Of a DNA stretch of 62,980 bases, positions 53,868-62,902 are shown one piece after another. The translations under genes were made by a program, and so were the position numbers. The notes below the pieces were generated by a model. It did not search any database, was not told the DNA's origin, and worked only from the letters and a program-made list of their open reading frames with translations. Each line of letters opens with the position of its first letter. Position 1 is the stretch's first letter. Origin of the DNA: Pseudobdellovibrionaceae bacterium (GTDB lineage Bacteria > Bdellovibrionota > Bdellovibrionia > Bdellovibrionales > Bdellovibrionaceae); NCBI GenBank assembly GCA_013359135.1, contig JABWCN010000023.1, positions 26,012-88,991 of the forward strand. Direction: 5' to 3'.

Positions 53868-55841
53868 TTGAGTCGCAGACAATTACTATCTCAAAGATCA
53901 AAAAAGACTCTACTAGCGTTCTTGTTTATTTCATTATTAGTAGTTCCGTTTCAAAACTGTAAGAAGTTTGATACTTCTGAAAACTCTGTGTCTGCAACTT
54001 CAGATGATGGTTCTTACAGTAGTAATGATCCTTCAAATACAACAAAGGAACCATCACCACAATTACCAACACAGACAACACCTATTGACACAGCTGATCC
54101 AGCCGTTGTTGCCGCTGAGAATGCTAGACAAGAACGTTGTCGTAATAATATCAAGAAACCCGTCATCGTAAATGCAAATGACGTTTCTAACTTTGTATTT
54201 AACCTGAGTTCAGGCCTAAGCACAGCTGGAGGGGATTTAAATTCAACAGAAAATAAAGACATTACTGTAGACCCTTCCAAAGGAATCATAGACCTATCAC
54301 TGACTACTCCACAACTCAGCGGTGGAGATGGTTGCTCCTATGTGACTTCGCTAAGAATTGATGCCGTTAACGACGCCTCAAGACCAGCTGAACTAAAAAA
54401 TGCCATTAACTTCTCTGGAGTAAGTGTCGTTACTCAAGATAGTGCAACTAATTTTGGAATCGCCAAAGCAACTATTGCTTCAAATCCTAACAACAACAAT
54501 AATAATAATTTTGCCACCAACACACTCAATTTGAAATTTACAATCGTAAACAACAATAATCGTGATTACCGCTGTGTTGAGGGATCGCTATGGTACGCAG
54601 TTAAAGTTCGAGTATCCACACAGTCATTACCAAACAACAAACAATTGGAATCAGACCCTGTTTATATTAAAGCCAATATTACGAACAGTTGTTGGAAAGA
54701 AAACAAACTAAAAGCATCAAATGATTTTCCTCTTAATGCAAAAGCTGGAAGTAAAGTGTCTTTAGATGGTAATTGGGCTGCAGTGTTATCACCTTCTGAT
54801 AGTAATAAAGGAGCCGTCTTTTTGTTTACTAAAAACCCATCAAATGAATGGATTTTTTCACAAAAACTTGTCATGCCTGACTCCGCATCTGGTCAGAATC
54901 TTTCTAACTTGGATTTAAAAGGCAACATTTTAGCTGTTTCAAACTCTGGATATGCCAGCAAGGGAAAAGTTTATATTTTTAAAAACGTTAACTCTTCTTG
55001 GAGTTTCGTTCAAGGAATTGATGCCTACGAAAATACTGTTCTTTACCAACAGTTTGGTCAAGGTCTAGCTCTATCTTCTAATTCTCTTACTATAGGAGCA
55101 CCTTCCCATCCAAAGTCGGGAGCCGCTGAAAGTGATACGGGTAAGGTTTATGTTTACAATTATAACTCAGGCTCTGGTCTTTTTGAATACAACCAGACTC
55201 TAGAGGGTAGCAATGAACCACATTTTGGTTTTGGAAAAGTGATTCAAAACTACAACAACAGTAAGTTAATCATTGGCGCTCCTGACTCTGTCAATGGCAG
55301 CACCGGTCGTGTTTTTGTTTTCAATAAGTCTTCAATATGGTCTCAGGAACTGGCTATTGCTCCACCATCATCAATTACCCAAAGTGCTACTTTTGGAGCT
55401 GCTATTGCATTTAATGGGACAGCTTTAGTTGTAGGCGCTCCGTATGATGATAGAGATGCTAATAATCTAGATCGTGGGTCTGTTTTTTATTATAAAAATT
55501 ATAACTCTAGTGTTTTTCATACCATGAAAGGCGCAACAAATAATGGAAAGTTTGGTGTGTCTTTGGCTTTAACCACAGATTCACTTTACATCGGCTGTTC
55601 TGTTTGTGGTGACAATCAATCAGGAGTGGTATTCAGAAAGCTTCTTTCTAATATCGAAAGTTCTACTGTCAGCAACAGAGATATAAATAAGTTTATTAAT
55701 TTTAGTCAAGATAACACCAACACAGAGTCTTTTGGTCAGTCTCTAGTTTCTGATGGTGTTTCAACTATTATGGTAGGAGCTCCCTCTAAAGACACACCGT
55801 CTTTAAAGAGTGGTGCCGCTTATATCTATAATGTTCGTTAG
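53868..55841 (+). CDS. Surface lipoprotein with FG-GAP/propeller-like repeats
   Basis: A 657-residue protein starting at TTG, 4 nt after a run of seven G. The signal (LLAFLFISLLVVPFQNC) ends in FQNC, a non-canonical lipobox with Asn at -1. A Ser/Thr/Pro linker and a first beta-rich domain to about 280 are followed by at least five blades of FG-GAP/integrin-alpha style: SLTIGAPSHPKSG...GKVYVYN, LIIGAPDSVNGSTGRVFVFN, ALVVGAPYDDRDANNLDRGS and TIMVGAPSKD...GAAYIYN. It is probably a seven-bladed propeller used for adhesion or protein contacts. It leads the cluster running to 62893. Confidence 0.78.
   Translation: MSRRQLLSQRSKKTLLAFLFISLLVVPFQNCKKFDTSENSVSATSDDGSYSSNDPSNTTKEPSPQLPTQTTPIDTADPAVVAAENARQERCRNNIKKPVIVNANDVSNFVFNLSSGLSTAGGDLNSTENKDITVDPSKGIIDLSLTTPQLSGGDGCSYVTSLRIDAVNDASRPAELKNAINFSGVSVVTQDSATNFGIAKATIASNPNNNNNNNFATNTLNLKFTIVNNNNRDYRCVEGSLWYAVKVRVSTQSLPNNKQLESDPVYIKANITNSCWKENKLKASNDFPLNAKAGSKVSLDGNWAAVLSPSDSNKGAVFLFTKNPSNEWIFSQKLVMPDSASGQNLSNLDLKGNILAVSNSGYASKGKVYIFKNVNSSWSFVQGIDAYENTVLYQQFGQGLALSSNSLTIGAPSHPKSGAAESDTGKVYVYNYNSGSGLFEYNQTLEGSNEPHFGFGKVIQNYNNSKLIIGAPDSVNGSTGRVFVFNKSSIWSQELAIAPPSSITQSATFGAAIAFNGTALVVGAPYDDRDANNLDRGSVFYYKNYNSSVFHTMKGATNNGKFGVSLALTTDSLYIGCSVCGDNQSGVVFRKLLSNIESSTVSNRDINKFINFSQDNTNTESFGQSLVSDGVSTIMVGAPSKDTPSLKSGAAYIYNVR
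54489..54509 (+). repeat. Short trinucleotide (AAY)7 tract encoding poly-Asn
   Basis: Seven successive Asn codons (three AAC, four AAT) inside the propeller-like lipoprotein gene, at about residue 208-214. It is in frame and may vary in copy number. Confidence 0.7.
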
Positions 55842-55883
55842 TGTTTTGGGGTGTTCTACGGTTCGTTAATTTGGGGGTTAAAA

Positions 55884-58103
55884 ATGTTGCATTTTAAATT
55901 AGGATTATTATCCATCTTAGTTCTGGTATCTACAAGAACAATGGCTGATATTTCTGACTCTATCCGCAATGACAAAGCTGTTGTGATATACGAGTTTAAC
56001 GAAGCCTCTGGTGATAGTTTTATTGACTCTTCAAATCCAAAGTATGGAGCTAGTTTGAACCTAACTAATTATACACCAGGAAACGTATCTAGAGGTGTTG
56101 ATAGTAATGGCGATAAATATATTTCGGTGGATGTAAAATCAGTCATAAGATCTAACTCAGCTGCTGCCAAAATCTATAATGAATGTAAAAAAGATACAAG
56201 TAATGGTCTTACCGTTGAACTCGTTGTCGAAAATAATGAATCTGTTCAACTGCGTTCGGGAATGTATCCTGACAAAGTAGAGCAACCTTTAAGAATTTTA
56301 AGTTACTCAAGAGACTTCACCAATAGAACTATTAAAGTCAATGGAACAAATACTAATCAAGTTAACGTAAATTTTGCCATTGGTCAGTTCTATGACATGG
56401 GAAATCTTTATTTGGGAGCTGTAACGACAGGATCTAATAATAACTTATTTACAGATCCTCTTAAATCTTCAACTAATGGACTACTACTTAAAGGAGTTTC
56501 AAGGCCTGCATCATCTTATAAACAAACTGTAGTTCTTTCTGTAAGTAAATCAGGTATTGCTAGATTGTTTTTAAGTGACAGAAATGGAAATATTTATCAA
56601 GCTAGTGAAACTTCTCAAGGCTTTGGTGGTCAGGCTAGCGCGTTTACAAGTCGTTGGGCAAGTGATGCTTATTTAAATCTAGCTAATGATTTTATCGCCG
56701 ACAGTCAGATATCAACAACTCTGAATCGCAATGATCAATTTGCTAATGGTACTTGCGTTGATGCCTGTGCAGATAATCCCAATCGTTTTTGGAAAGGTAA
56801 AATATATCGTGTAGCTGTATACTGTCAGGCTCTTGCTAAAGCCGACGTCTTCGGTAATGCCTATGCAGTAAACAGAAATGAAGTTATTCCCTTATCACAA
56901 GTAAAAGTGAATGATCAGTTACTTAAAGCTTCGGAAATTTACAATCGCCTCACGGGTGTAAAAACACCTATCTACAACCCTATTCTACAGCAAATAGCAG
57001 CAAAACTTGACAGTCAAGATCCTATTGGCGCTGCAGCCCTACTGACTGAGCATCCTCTTTTTTATAATATCACAGTTAAAAACTTCGCTGCAAAAATGTC
57101 AAACAGAGATGAAACGATCAATGTCCCTCTTAATGATTTTACAGCTACGATTGTGGGTGCAACTCGTGATAATCTGAATTCAAAAACCTTACTTTATGAA
57201 AATTATTACTATCAGGCAGACCCTTCGAAGGCTGCAGTTCCAAGTGATGACGTAGATGACTTGTTAAAATCAAATAATCATTACGAAGCACTTGACCGTG
57301 GTGACTTTGATTTAAAAGCAGTCTTGGTCAAAAAAACTCCACAACTTGTTTTTGATGGGACATCAGCAGTTTCAAATCCAACTCCTGCTGGTTTACTAAC
57401 TACCAGACAATGGGCGGCAGCTCACTTTCTTGCAGGAACTAATCGTCGTGCAGTGGAATTTACATTAAGAGAATTCACTTGCACACCCATCGAAAATGCA
57501 GCTGATTCTTCTGGGCCAGAAGATGTTATTGGTCGTGACATTGACAGAAATCCTGGTGGAAGTATGTCAAAATTTACAACCTCTTGCCGTGCTTGTCATA
57601 CCGTCCTTGATGGTTTCAGACCAGCTTATGCTTTTATGACATTTTCAAATAATTTTTTAAAACACTCTCTAATTGTTCCCAATTCAACAGCAAATAATTT
57701 AAATGAAGATAATTCTACCTCTATGGGGGTCCATGTTGATGCTCCAAAAGTAGCACGAAAATTCAATCGCAATGAAACTACTTTCCCTGGTGGTAAAGTA
57801 GTTAGAGATGATTCTTGGGTAAACAATGCAAATAGTGGCACGAATAAGGCCAATTTTGGTTGGACACATACCTCAGGCAAGGGCATCACTGAATTCGGCA
57901 GAACTATTGCTGAAAGTAAGGCTTTCCCTAAATGCATGGCTAAACGAGTATTTTTTACTGTTTGTAAGCGCGAAGCTAATGCAAAAGATGACGCCTTTTT
58001 AACTAAAGTTTCTGAAGAGTTTTCATCACCTGAACGTAACTACAACTTGAAGTATCTGTTTCAAAGAATTGTTACAAATGATTCCTGTTTAGGAGGGGGT
58101 TAA
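55884..58103 (+). CDS. Exported LamG-like protein with a C-terminal CxxCH domain
   Basis: The ATG at 55884 lies 6 nt after GGGGG and begins a signal peptide (MLHFKLGLLSILVLVSTRTM, ADISD). An upstream GTG at 55851 has no such site. The 739-residue protein has an N-terminal concanavalin/LamG-like domain (VIYEFNEASGDSFIDSS ... FWKGKIYRVAVYCQAL). The C-terminal half contains TTSCRACHTVLDGFRPAYAF with a haem c motif and resembles, in general layout, the planctomycete-type cytochrome/DUF1585-1588 proteins that travel with DUF1501 proteins. The last codons (Gly-Gly-Gly) form the ribosome-binding site of the next gene. Confidence 0.72.
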   Translation: MLHFKLGLLSILVLVSTRTMADISDSIRNDKAVVIYEFNEASGDSFIDSSNPKYGASLNLTNYTPGNVSRGVDSNGDKYISVDVKSVIRSNSAAAKIYNECKKDTSNGLTVELVVENNESVQLRSGMYPDKVEQPLRILSYSRDFTNRTIKVNGTNTNQVNVNFAIGQFYDMGNLYLGAVTTGSNNNLFTDPLKSSTNGLLLKGVSRPASSYKQTVVLSVSKSGIARLFLSDRNGNIYQASETSQGFGGQASAFTSRWASDAYLNLANDFIADSQISTTLNRNDQFANGTCVDACADNPNRFWKGKIYRVAVYCQALAKADVFGNAYAVNRNEVIPLSQVKVNDQLLKASEIYNRLTGVKTPIYNPILQQIAAKLDSQDPIGAAALLTEHPLFYNITVKNFAAKMSNRDETINVPLNDFTATIVGATRDNLNSKTLLYENYYYQADPSKAAVPSDDVDDLLKSNNHYEALDRGDFDLKAVLVKKTPQLVFDGTSAVSNPTPAGLLTTRQWAAAHFLAGTNRRAVEFTLREFTCTPIENAADSSGPEDVIGRDIDRNPGGSMSKFTTSCRACHTVLDGFRPAYAFMTFSNNFLKHSLIVPNSTANNLNEDNSTSMGVHVDAPKVARKFNRNETTFPGGKVVRDDSWVNNANSGTNKANFGWTHTSGKGITEFGRTIAESKAFPKCMAKRVFFTVCKREANAKDDAFLTKVSEEFSSPERNYNLKYLFQRIVTNDSCLGGG

Positions 58104-58105
58104 TT

Positions 58106-58771
58106 ATGAGAGATTCAAAGAAAATTAAACACGTGATACGGGCACTTCAAATTATGAGTCTCACTGCAGTTGCCTTGGTTATTTTTGGAAATGGCTGCTC
58201 TGAAGGTGGTTTTGTTCCATCTGAATCTGTGGCTCAATCTCCTACACAAGATGATTCACTTCAATGTAAAAGCCCAACTGAAATTGAAGTCATCCCAGGA
58301 GCTAAAACAGCATCTCTTGTTGGAGCTAGTGAAGTTCTAAAACAACTCACCAACTGTGTTGGTTTAGAAACTTATTCAGATGCAACAAAAAAAGTTTATG
58401 ATGACAAGAAGGGATCTATCTCTACTTATGGAGCTGCTAACTCCATCACTCCTCCGATGATGATGGCCATCACAAGTATTGCAGGTGAGGTCTGTTCAGA
58501 TCTTATCGACAAAGAAATCTCTCAAGGAAGCAGAATATTTACAGGAATGGATCTTTCTTCTTCAACTCTTCCTTCAAACTCTCAAATAGGAAATGCCATA
58601 AGTAATTTAGCTCTTTCTTGTTGGAGAGGGAATGAATCTAACGAAGAAAAAGCAGCACTGTTAGATATGGTTAATCAAAGCGTTGCTTCTTCCGAAACTG
58701 GAGCAGCAAGGAAGGCGGCACTTCTTGTCTGCACAGCGATGTTATCAAGCTTAGATTCTTTATTAAATTAA
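58106..58771 (+). CDS. Lipoprotein of unknown function
   Basis: A 221-residue protein starting 3 nt after the previous stop, with GGAGGGGG 6 nt upstream of the ATG. The signal ends VIFGNGC, so Cys is the probable lipid site. The mature part is helical and Ala/Ser-rich, with four further Cys (LQCKS, TNCVG, EVCSD, LSCWRG, VCTAM region). No haem motif or known domain is seen. Its place between the LamG/CxxCH protein and the Tat-exported DUF1501-like protein suggests it is a structural partner in that set. Confidence 0.65.
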   Translation: MRDSKKIKHVIRALQIMSLTAVALVIFGNGCSEGGFVPSESVAQSPTQDDSLQCKSPTEIEVIPGAKTASLVGASEVLKQLTNCVGLETYSDATKKVYDDKKGSISTYGAANSITPPMMMAITSIAGEVCSDLIDKEISQGSRIFTGMDLSSSTLPSNSQIGNAISNLALSCWRGNESNEEKAALLDMVNQSVASSETGAARKAALLVCTAMLSSLDSLLN

Positions 58772-58835
58772 AGAACTAACAGTTACTGATTTATGGGGAT
58801 TTTATAATTATTTTTTTTAAAAGTGGGGAAAATTT

Positions 58836-60299
58836 ATGACTTCAAAAAAGAACAATAACACAACACAACCAACACCTTTGTACCATGGTAGAAAGCCTAT
58901 GAATCGTAGAGAATTTTTAGCTTCAGGGACTATTCCCTTTGCGGCTTCAATGACTTTACCTTCACTTCTCACTTTATTCGCTCGCTCAGGTGTCGCTGAA
59001 GCTCAAGAACTTTGCAAAGGTTCAAGTTCAAAAATGATTCCCATAGTTAATGTGAATTTAAGTGGTGGTGCCGGACTTACGGCACAATGGATTCCTCTAA
59101 CAGAAGGTCGTGAGTTGTTACAAAAATACCAAAAAATTGGTTTAGGACTTTCTTCTCAGTTGGCCTTACAAGTTGAAAAGGCATTCAAAAACAATGCCCC
59201 TTTCTGGTCTGGAAGTGGTTTTCTAGCTGGTCTAAAAACAAGTAATGTAGCCAATCTTGCGGTAAACGCCATGAACAATGCTCATTTCGTAGGAATGTGT
59301 CAACAGTCACAAAATGACTCGGATACAAATAAATTTTCTATTGCTGGGCTTGTTGATAAGGCAGGGCTTAAAGGTAAAATTCTTCCGCCGTTGGGGCGAT
59401 TTGATAACGGAGTTGGCGTTAGTAATGCTTTGGCTTTAGTTTCTGGAACACCTCCTTTGATTGTGAATAATGCAGACAATATTGTTAATGCTCTTGGTGT
59501 TGCAGATAGATTAGGAACTTTAAATCAAAACCAAAAGACCGCCTTATTTAAAACAATTTCGTCTTTATCTGATAGTCAAGTTCGAAAAGTTGCTAACTAC
59601 ACAGGGGGATCAGCACTAAATTATCTTTTAGGTTCTGCAACTAAAGACAATACCAATCTTATTGAAAACCCTTCATCATTAGATATTAATCCTTTATCAA
59701 ACCAAGCTTTTGCACAAGTATGGGGACTCAATGCTAACACGGCAAAAGGAAGTGCTGATTACGTTCATGCTTCTTTAGTTTACAATGCCATCAATGGGAA
59801 TGCAGGTTCCATTGGAATTGAATTAGGTGGTTATGATTACCATGGAAGTGATCGTGTAACAGTAACGACACCTAGAGATTTAGCCGCAGGTGTTGTCGTT
59901 GGAAAGATCCTTCAATCATTTCATGTAATGAACAGCAAAGGCTTTATCTATGTAAATACAGATGGTGGCGTTGGAGCTGCTGCTTCTGATACACCTGGAG
60001 CTAGTTTCACAGCTGACAGAGGTGATGCGGGTGCCGTGTATATGATTGCTTATGACCCTTCAAACTCGACAGAAAGTTCTGACTCTCAGTTAGGACATAT
60101 GAAAAACAATCCAGATGCAGAGGCCGCTGATGAAACTTTTTTAGTAGGGGGAAGTCCTGAAGTTGGGGCTGCTGCTATTTTTGCAAACTATCTTTCTTTT
60201 AATGGCATGATAAATAAATTTTCGAGTCTTCCTGAGACAGGAAGACTCTTTGACTCAGCTCAACTTGAGAAAATTGTAAAAATCCATGGAAAGAGCTAG
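58836..60299 (+). CDS. Tat-exported DUF1501-like protein
   Basis: A 487-residue protein. The N-terminus has a long polar region and a twin-arginine motif (MNRREFLASGTIPFAASMTL, then PSLLTLFARSGVAEAQ), so it is folded in the cytoplasm before export. The core has PIVNVNLSGGAGLTAQWIPL and SIGIELGGYDYHGS, the latter like the GG-x-D-x-H motif of DUF1501 proteins (sulfatase/alkaline-phosphatase-like fold). DUF1501 genes are typically paired with cytochrome-domain genes, exactly as here. GTGGGG lies 7 nt before the ATG. The catalytic status is unknown. Confidence 0.78.
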   Translation: MTSKKNNNTTQPTPLYHGRKPMNRREFLASGTIPFAASMTLPSLLTLFARSGVAEAQELCKGSSSKMIPIVNVNLSGGAGLTAQWIPLTEGRELLQKYQKIGLGLSSQLALQVEKAFKNNAPFWSGSGFLAGLKTSNVANLAVNAMNNAHFVGMCQQSQNDSDTNKFSIAGLVDKAGLKGKILPPLGRFDNGVGVSNALALVSGTPPLIVNNADNIVNALGVADRLGTLNQNQKTALFKTISSLSDSQVRKVANYTGGSALNYLLGSATKDNTNLIENPSSLDINPLSNQAFAQVWGLNANTAKGSADYVHASLVYNAINGNAGSIGIELGGYDYHGSDRVTVTTPRDLAAGVVVGKILQSFHVMNSKGFIYVNTDGGVGAAASDTPGASFTADRGDAGAVYMIAYDPSNSTESSDSQLGHMKNNPDAEAADETFLVGGSPEVGAAAIFANYLSFNGMINKFSSLPETGRLFDSAQLEKIVKIHGKS

Positions 60300-60376
60300 A
60301 GAGACTCTTTTATACTGAAGAAAGAAACCAACAGGGATTTCTTTGACGAGCTCACGTCTATTGTTTTGGGGGAAAA

Positions 60377-62152
60377 ATGCGTCTTAAAAATTTAATCCGT
60401 GCTTCAAGCTTTGCCTTGTTAACAGCGATTTTATTATTGGGGTACAACAATTGTGGCAAAGCTAAAAAAGAGGATAGCTTAAGTAGTCAATCGACGTCTG
60501 ATGCTGTACTGAGCCCGGATGCCTGTGAAAATCAATTAATGCTTTTCTTCGATCGCAGTTATCACTCTTTTTTAAAACAAAATTGCAGTTCCTGCCATGC
60601 GACCGGTCCAGGTAAAGGACAATTTGCTAACAATGATGTCATAGTCGCTTACAAAGATTTCATGCAAGTCGGATACACGAAAGTTTCTTCTAATGCCATT
60701 AGTGATGGACATAACCCACCCTACTCTGGTTCCCACCACACCCAAACAATAAACGACCTCAGAGTTACTTGGGTTCAAGCTTTAGCCGAAAATGACATCT
60801 GCAAAGGCGGTACTGGTGCTGTTGATGATACGTTAAGCCTTAAAGATAGAGCTCATTTTTCATTAGTCAGAAAAAAAATTCCTGCCATGGAAGATAACCA
60901 AGAAAAACGTATTGAGTTTAATCTTACGACGGAACTTTCGGCTCTTAAAGGTGAAGCCACTCCTAATCTAGCTGGAGCTAAATTTTCCATCATGATTAGA
61001 AAAGAAATCAAGGGTAATGCTAAATATTATGCTGTCCACTCTCCCAGAATTTTTGGTGGTACTAAAGATATTCATATCAAAGGGATTTTTACAAAAATAA
61101 ATACACGCTACATTCAACACAGTACTAATTTTCGCTTTGTTGACAAATCTATAGCAAAAAGTTCGACCGAAGATTCTATTAACTCTTTGGTTTCAACCGG
61201 AGCTTTAACTATACCTGGCGCTATGTCCGTCGATGATGAGATAAATTTCGACTTTGAAAAAATTGAACTCACTGAGATTCCACCACCGCCACCACCAGTT
61301 GTACTCTCTTTCACTTCGGCCTCTTACAGTAAAGCAGATAGCTCAGGAGTAGTATCAGTACAAATTTCTCTAGATAAGGCTACAACAGAGCCAATTTCTT
61401 TTACAATTGAAGCTGATAACTCACCTCTTTGTGGTAGCACTAACGATAGCTTAACTTTGAATAATTCCACCTGTCATCCAAACGCTTATAGCCTTCTTTG
61501 CCCTACTGGAAACTGCGGCCCCGTAGTTACTAATATCAATTTAGCTCGCTCTGTTGTAGGTGCTACTTATAATCGTTTCGATTGGGACTTTAAGTTTCCT
61601 CAAACTTCAGCCTTATTTTCAGTGGGAGAGACTACAAAAACTTTTGAAATCTTAACGTCTAAGGACATTCGCTATGAAGCTAATCGTATCTTAAGCCTTA
61701 AACTATCAGTTGGTTTAGGCAATGCTACTTTGGGTAAATCCAATGTTTATGTGGTTTTTGATAAAAGGAAAAATCCGATCCCTGGGTCTTCTGAAATCAC
61801 TTATTCTAAATTGATGAACTCCACCAACCCCACAGAAGGAATTTTAGCCTTTAAATGTATGAACTGTCACAACTCAAATCCATCTCAACAACAGGGTGGA
61901 TTTGATATGGCTAACTATGCACTGATGGTTTCTCAAGGGGTTCTAAATCCTGGAATGGACTTTATGACTATCAATAGCTCGACTGGAGAGATTACCAAAA
62001 CTTATGCCTCCAAACTTTTCAAACGAATGAATCCTCAAGATCCAGATTCAGGAAGTTATTTAACACCAATGCCAAGGGATAAATATCTTGATCCTGATGA
62101 GGAAGTTTCTAAAGTTGAAAGATGGATTTTAAATGGAGCTTTAAATAATTAA
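60377..62152 (+). CDS. Lipoprotein with two CxxCH domains flanking a Calx-beta-like domain
   Basis: A 591-residue protein whose ATG follows GGGGG by 4 nt. The signal ends LLLGYNNC (Asn at -1). An N-terminal haem module has QNCSSCHATGPGKG. A His/Pro-rich stretch and a beta domain follow, then PPPPPP. A Calx-beta-like domain (about 305-465; VVLSFTSASYSKADSSGVVS to NVYVVFDKR) precedes the C-terminal haem module KCMNCHNSNPSQQ, with YLTPMPRDKY as a likely Met ligand. It is probably anchored in a membrane leaflet as an elongated electron-transfer or adhesive protein. Confidence 0.78.
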   Translation: MRLKNLIRASSFALLTAILLLGYNNCGKAKKEDSLSSQSTSDAVLSPDACENQLMLFFDRSYHSFLKQNCSSCHATGPGKGQFANNDVIVAYKDFMQVGYTKVSSNAISDGHNPPYSGSHHTQTINDLRVTWVQALAENDICKGGTGAVDDTLSLKDRAHFSLVRKKIPAMEDNQEKRIEFNLTTELSALKGEATPNLAGAKFSIMIRKEIKGNAKYYAVHSPRIFGGTKDIHIKGIFTKINTRYIQHSTNFRFVDKSIAKSSTEDSINSLVSTGALTIPGAMSVDDEINFDFEKIELTEIPPPPPPVVLSFTSASYSKADSSGVVSVQISLDKATTEPISFTIEADNSPLCGSTNDSLTLNNSTCHPNAYSLLCPTGNCGPVVTNINLARSVVGATYNRFDWDFKFPQTSALFSVGETTKTFEILTSKDIRYEANRILSLKLSVGLGNATLGKSNVYVVFDKRKNPIPGSSEITYSKLMNSTNPTEGILAFKCMNCHNSNPSQQQGGFDMANYALMVSQGVLNPGMDFMTINSSTGEITKTYASKLFKRMNPQDPDSGSYLTPMPRDKYLDPDEEVSKVERWILNGALNN

Positions 62153-62185
62153 TTGGCATTAATACAGATCGTTAAAGGATAGAAA

Positions 62186-62893
62186 ATGAAAACAACTTAC
62201 AACAAACTAAAACCAAAATGGAGAGTGTTAGCATTAGTGAGTTTACTTTCTCTACTCACAATAACCTCCTTTCAAAACTGTTCGGCGATTAATGCTCCAA
62301 ACGGTCTTGATCAATCAGCTTCGAATGCGACAGAGTCAGAATTGATGGGACAACAAGCTATGGAGATTCTTTCTCGCCGCTGTGAAAGTTGTCACAATCC
62401 GGACAATGCTAAGGGAGACATCTCTGATATCATGGATATTAATTACTTACTTTATTATCGTCTTGTAATTCCTGGCCAGCCAGAGATTTCAGATCTTATC
62501 AGGGTGGTTAAAGAAGGCTCAATGCCTCCTAATGGATCATTAAGCAATGAGGAGCTTTCTCTGCTTACGAATTGGATTCAAAATGGACTTGTTGATAATG
62601 GCAAAGGTGTCACTCTTCCTGATATTTCAGCTCCATTACAAGCTAAATATGGTAGTTTACAGGTGAGCCTTTTTAACGTTAAGTGTGTTAGTTGTCATAA
62701 TCCTGCTAATCTTTCTGGAAACATAGACCTATCAGTTTACAACGGTGTTAAAGCCTCAGTTAATAGCAATAAACTTATTGCCTCTATTGAGAGACCAGGG
62801 ACTAACTTTATGCCTCGGAATGGAGCTAGACTTTCAGCTGATGAAATTGCAAAGTTAAAAGAATGGATTGCTAATGGAGCCAACCAGGATTAA
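62186..62893 (+). CDS. Lipoprotein with two duplicated cytochrome c modules
   Basis: A 235-residue protein with AAAGGA before its ATG. The signal ends TITSFQNC, the same ending as the protein at 53868. Two modules follow: ILSRRCESCHNPDNAKGD...EGSMPPNG and LFNVKCVSCHNPANLSGN...NFMPRNG. Each has CxxCH, a distal MP Met and a final helix with W-I-x-N-G. The arrangement matches the two-haem lipoprotein at 16499, so the two are probably paralogues. It closes the visible cluster. Confidence 0.82.
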   Translation: MKTTYNKLKPKWRVLALVSLLSLLTITSFQNCSAINAPNGLDQSASNATESELMGQQAMEILSRRCESCHNPDNAKGDISDIMDINYLLYYRLVIPGQPEISDLIRVVKEGSMPPNGSLSNEELSLLTNWIQNGLVDNGKGVTLPDISAPLQAKYGSLQVSLFNVKCVSCHNPANLSGNIDLSVYNGVKASVNSNKLIASIERPGTNFMPRNGARLSADEIAKLKEWIANGANQD

Positions 62894-62902
62894 CTTCAAG
62901 GG

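Noticed and set aside
60321-60344. AAAGAAA/TTTCTTT hairpin after the DUF1501-like gene as a terminator
   Set aside because: The stem is A/T only, the loop is 10 nt and no T-run follows.
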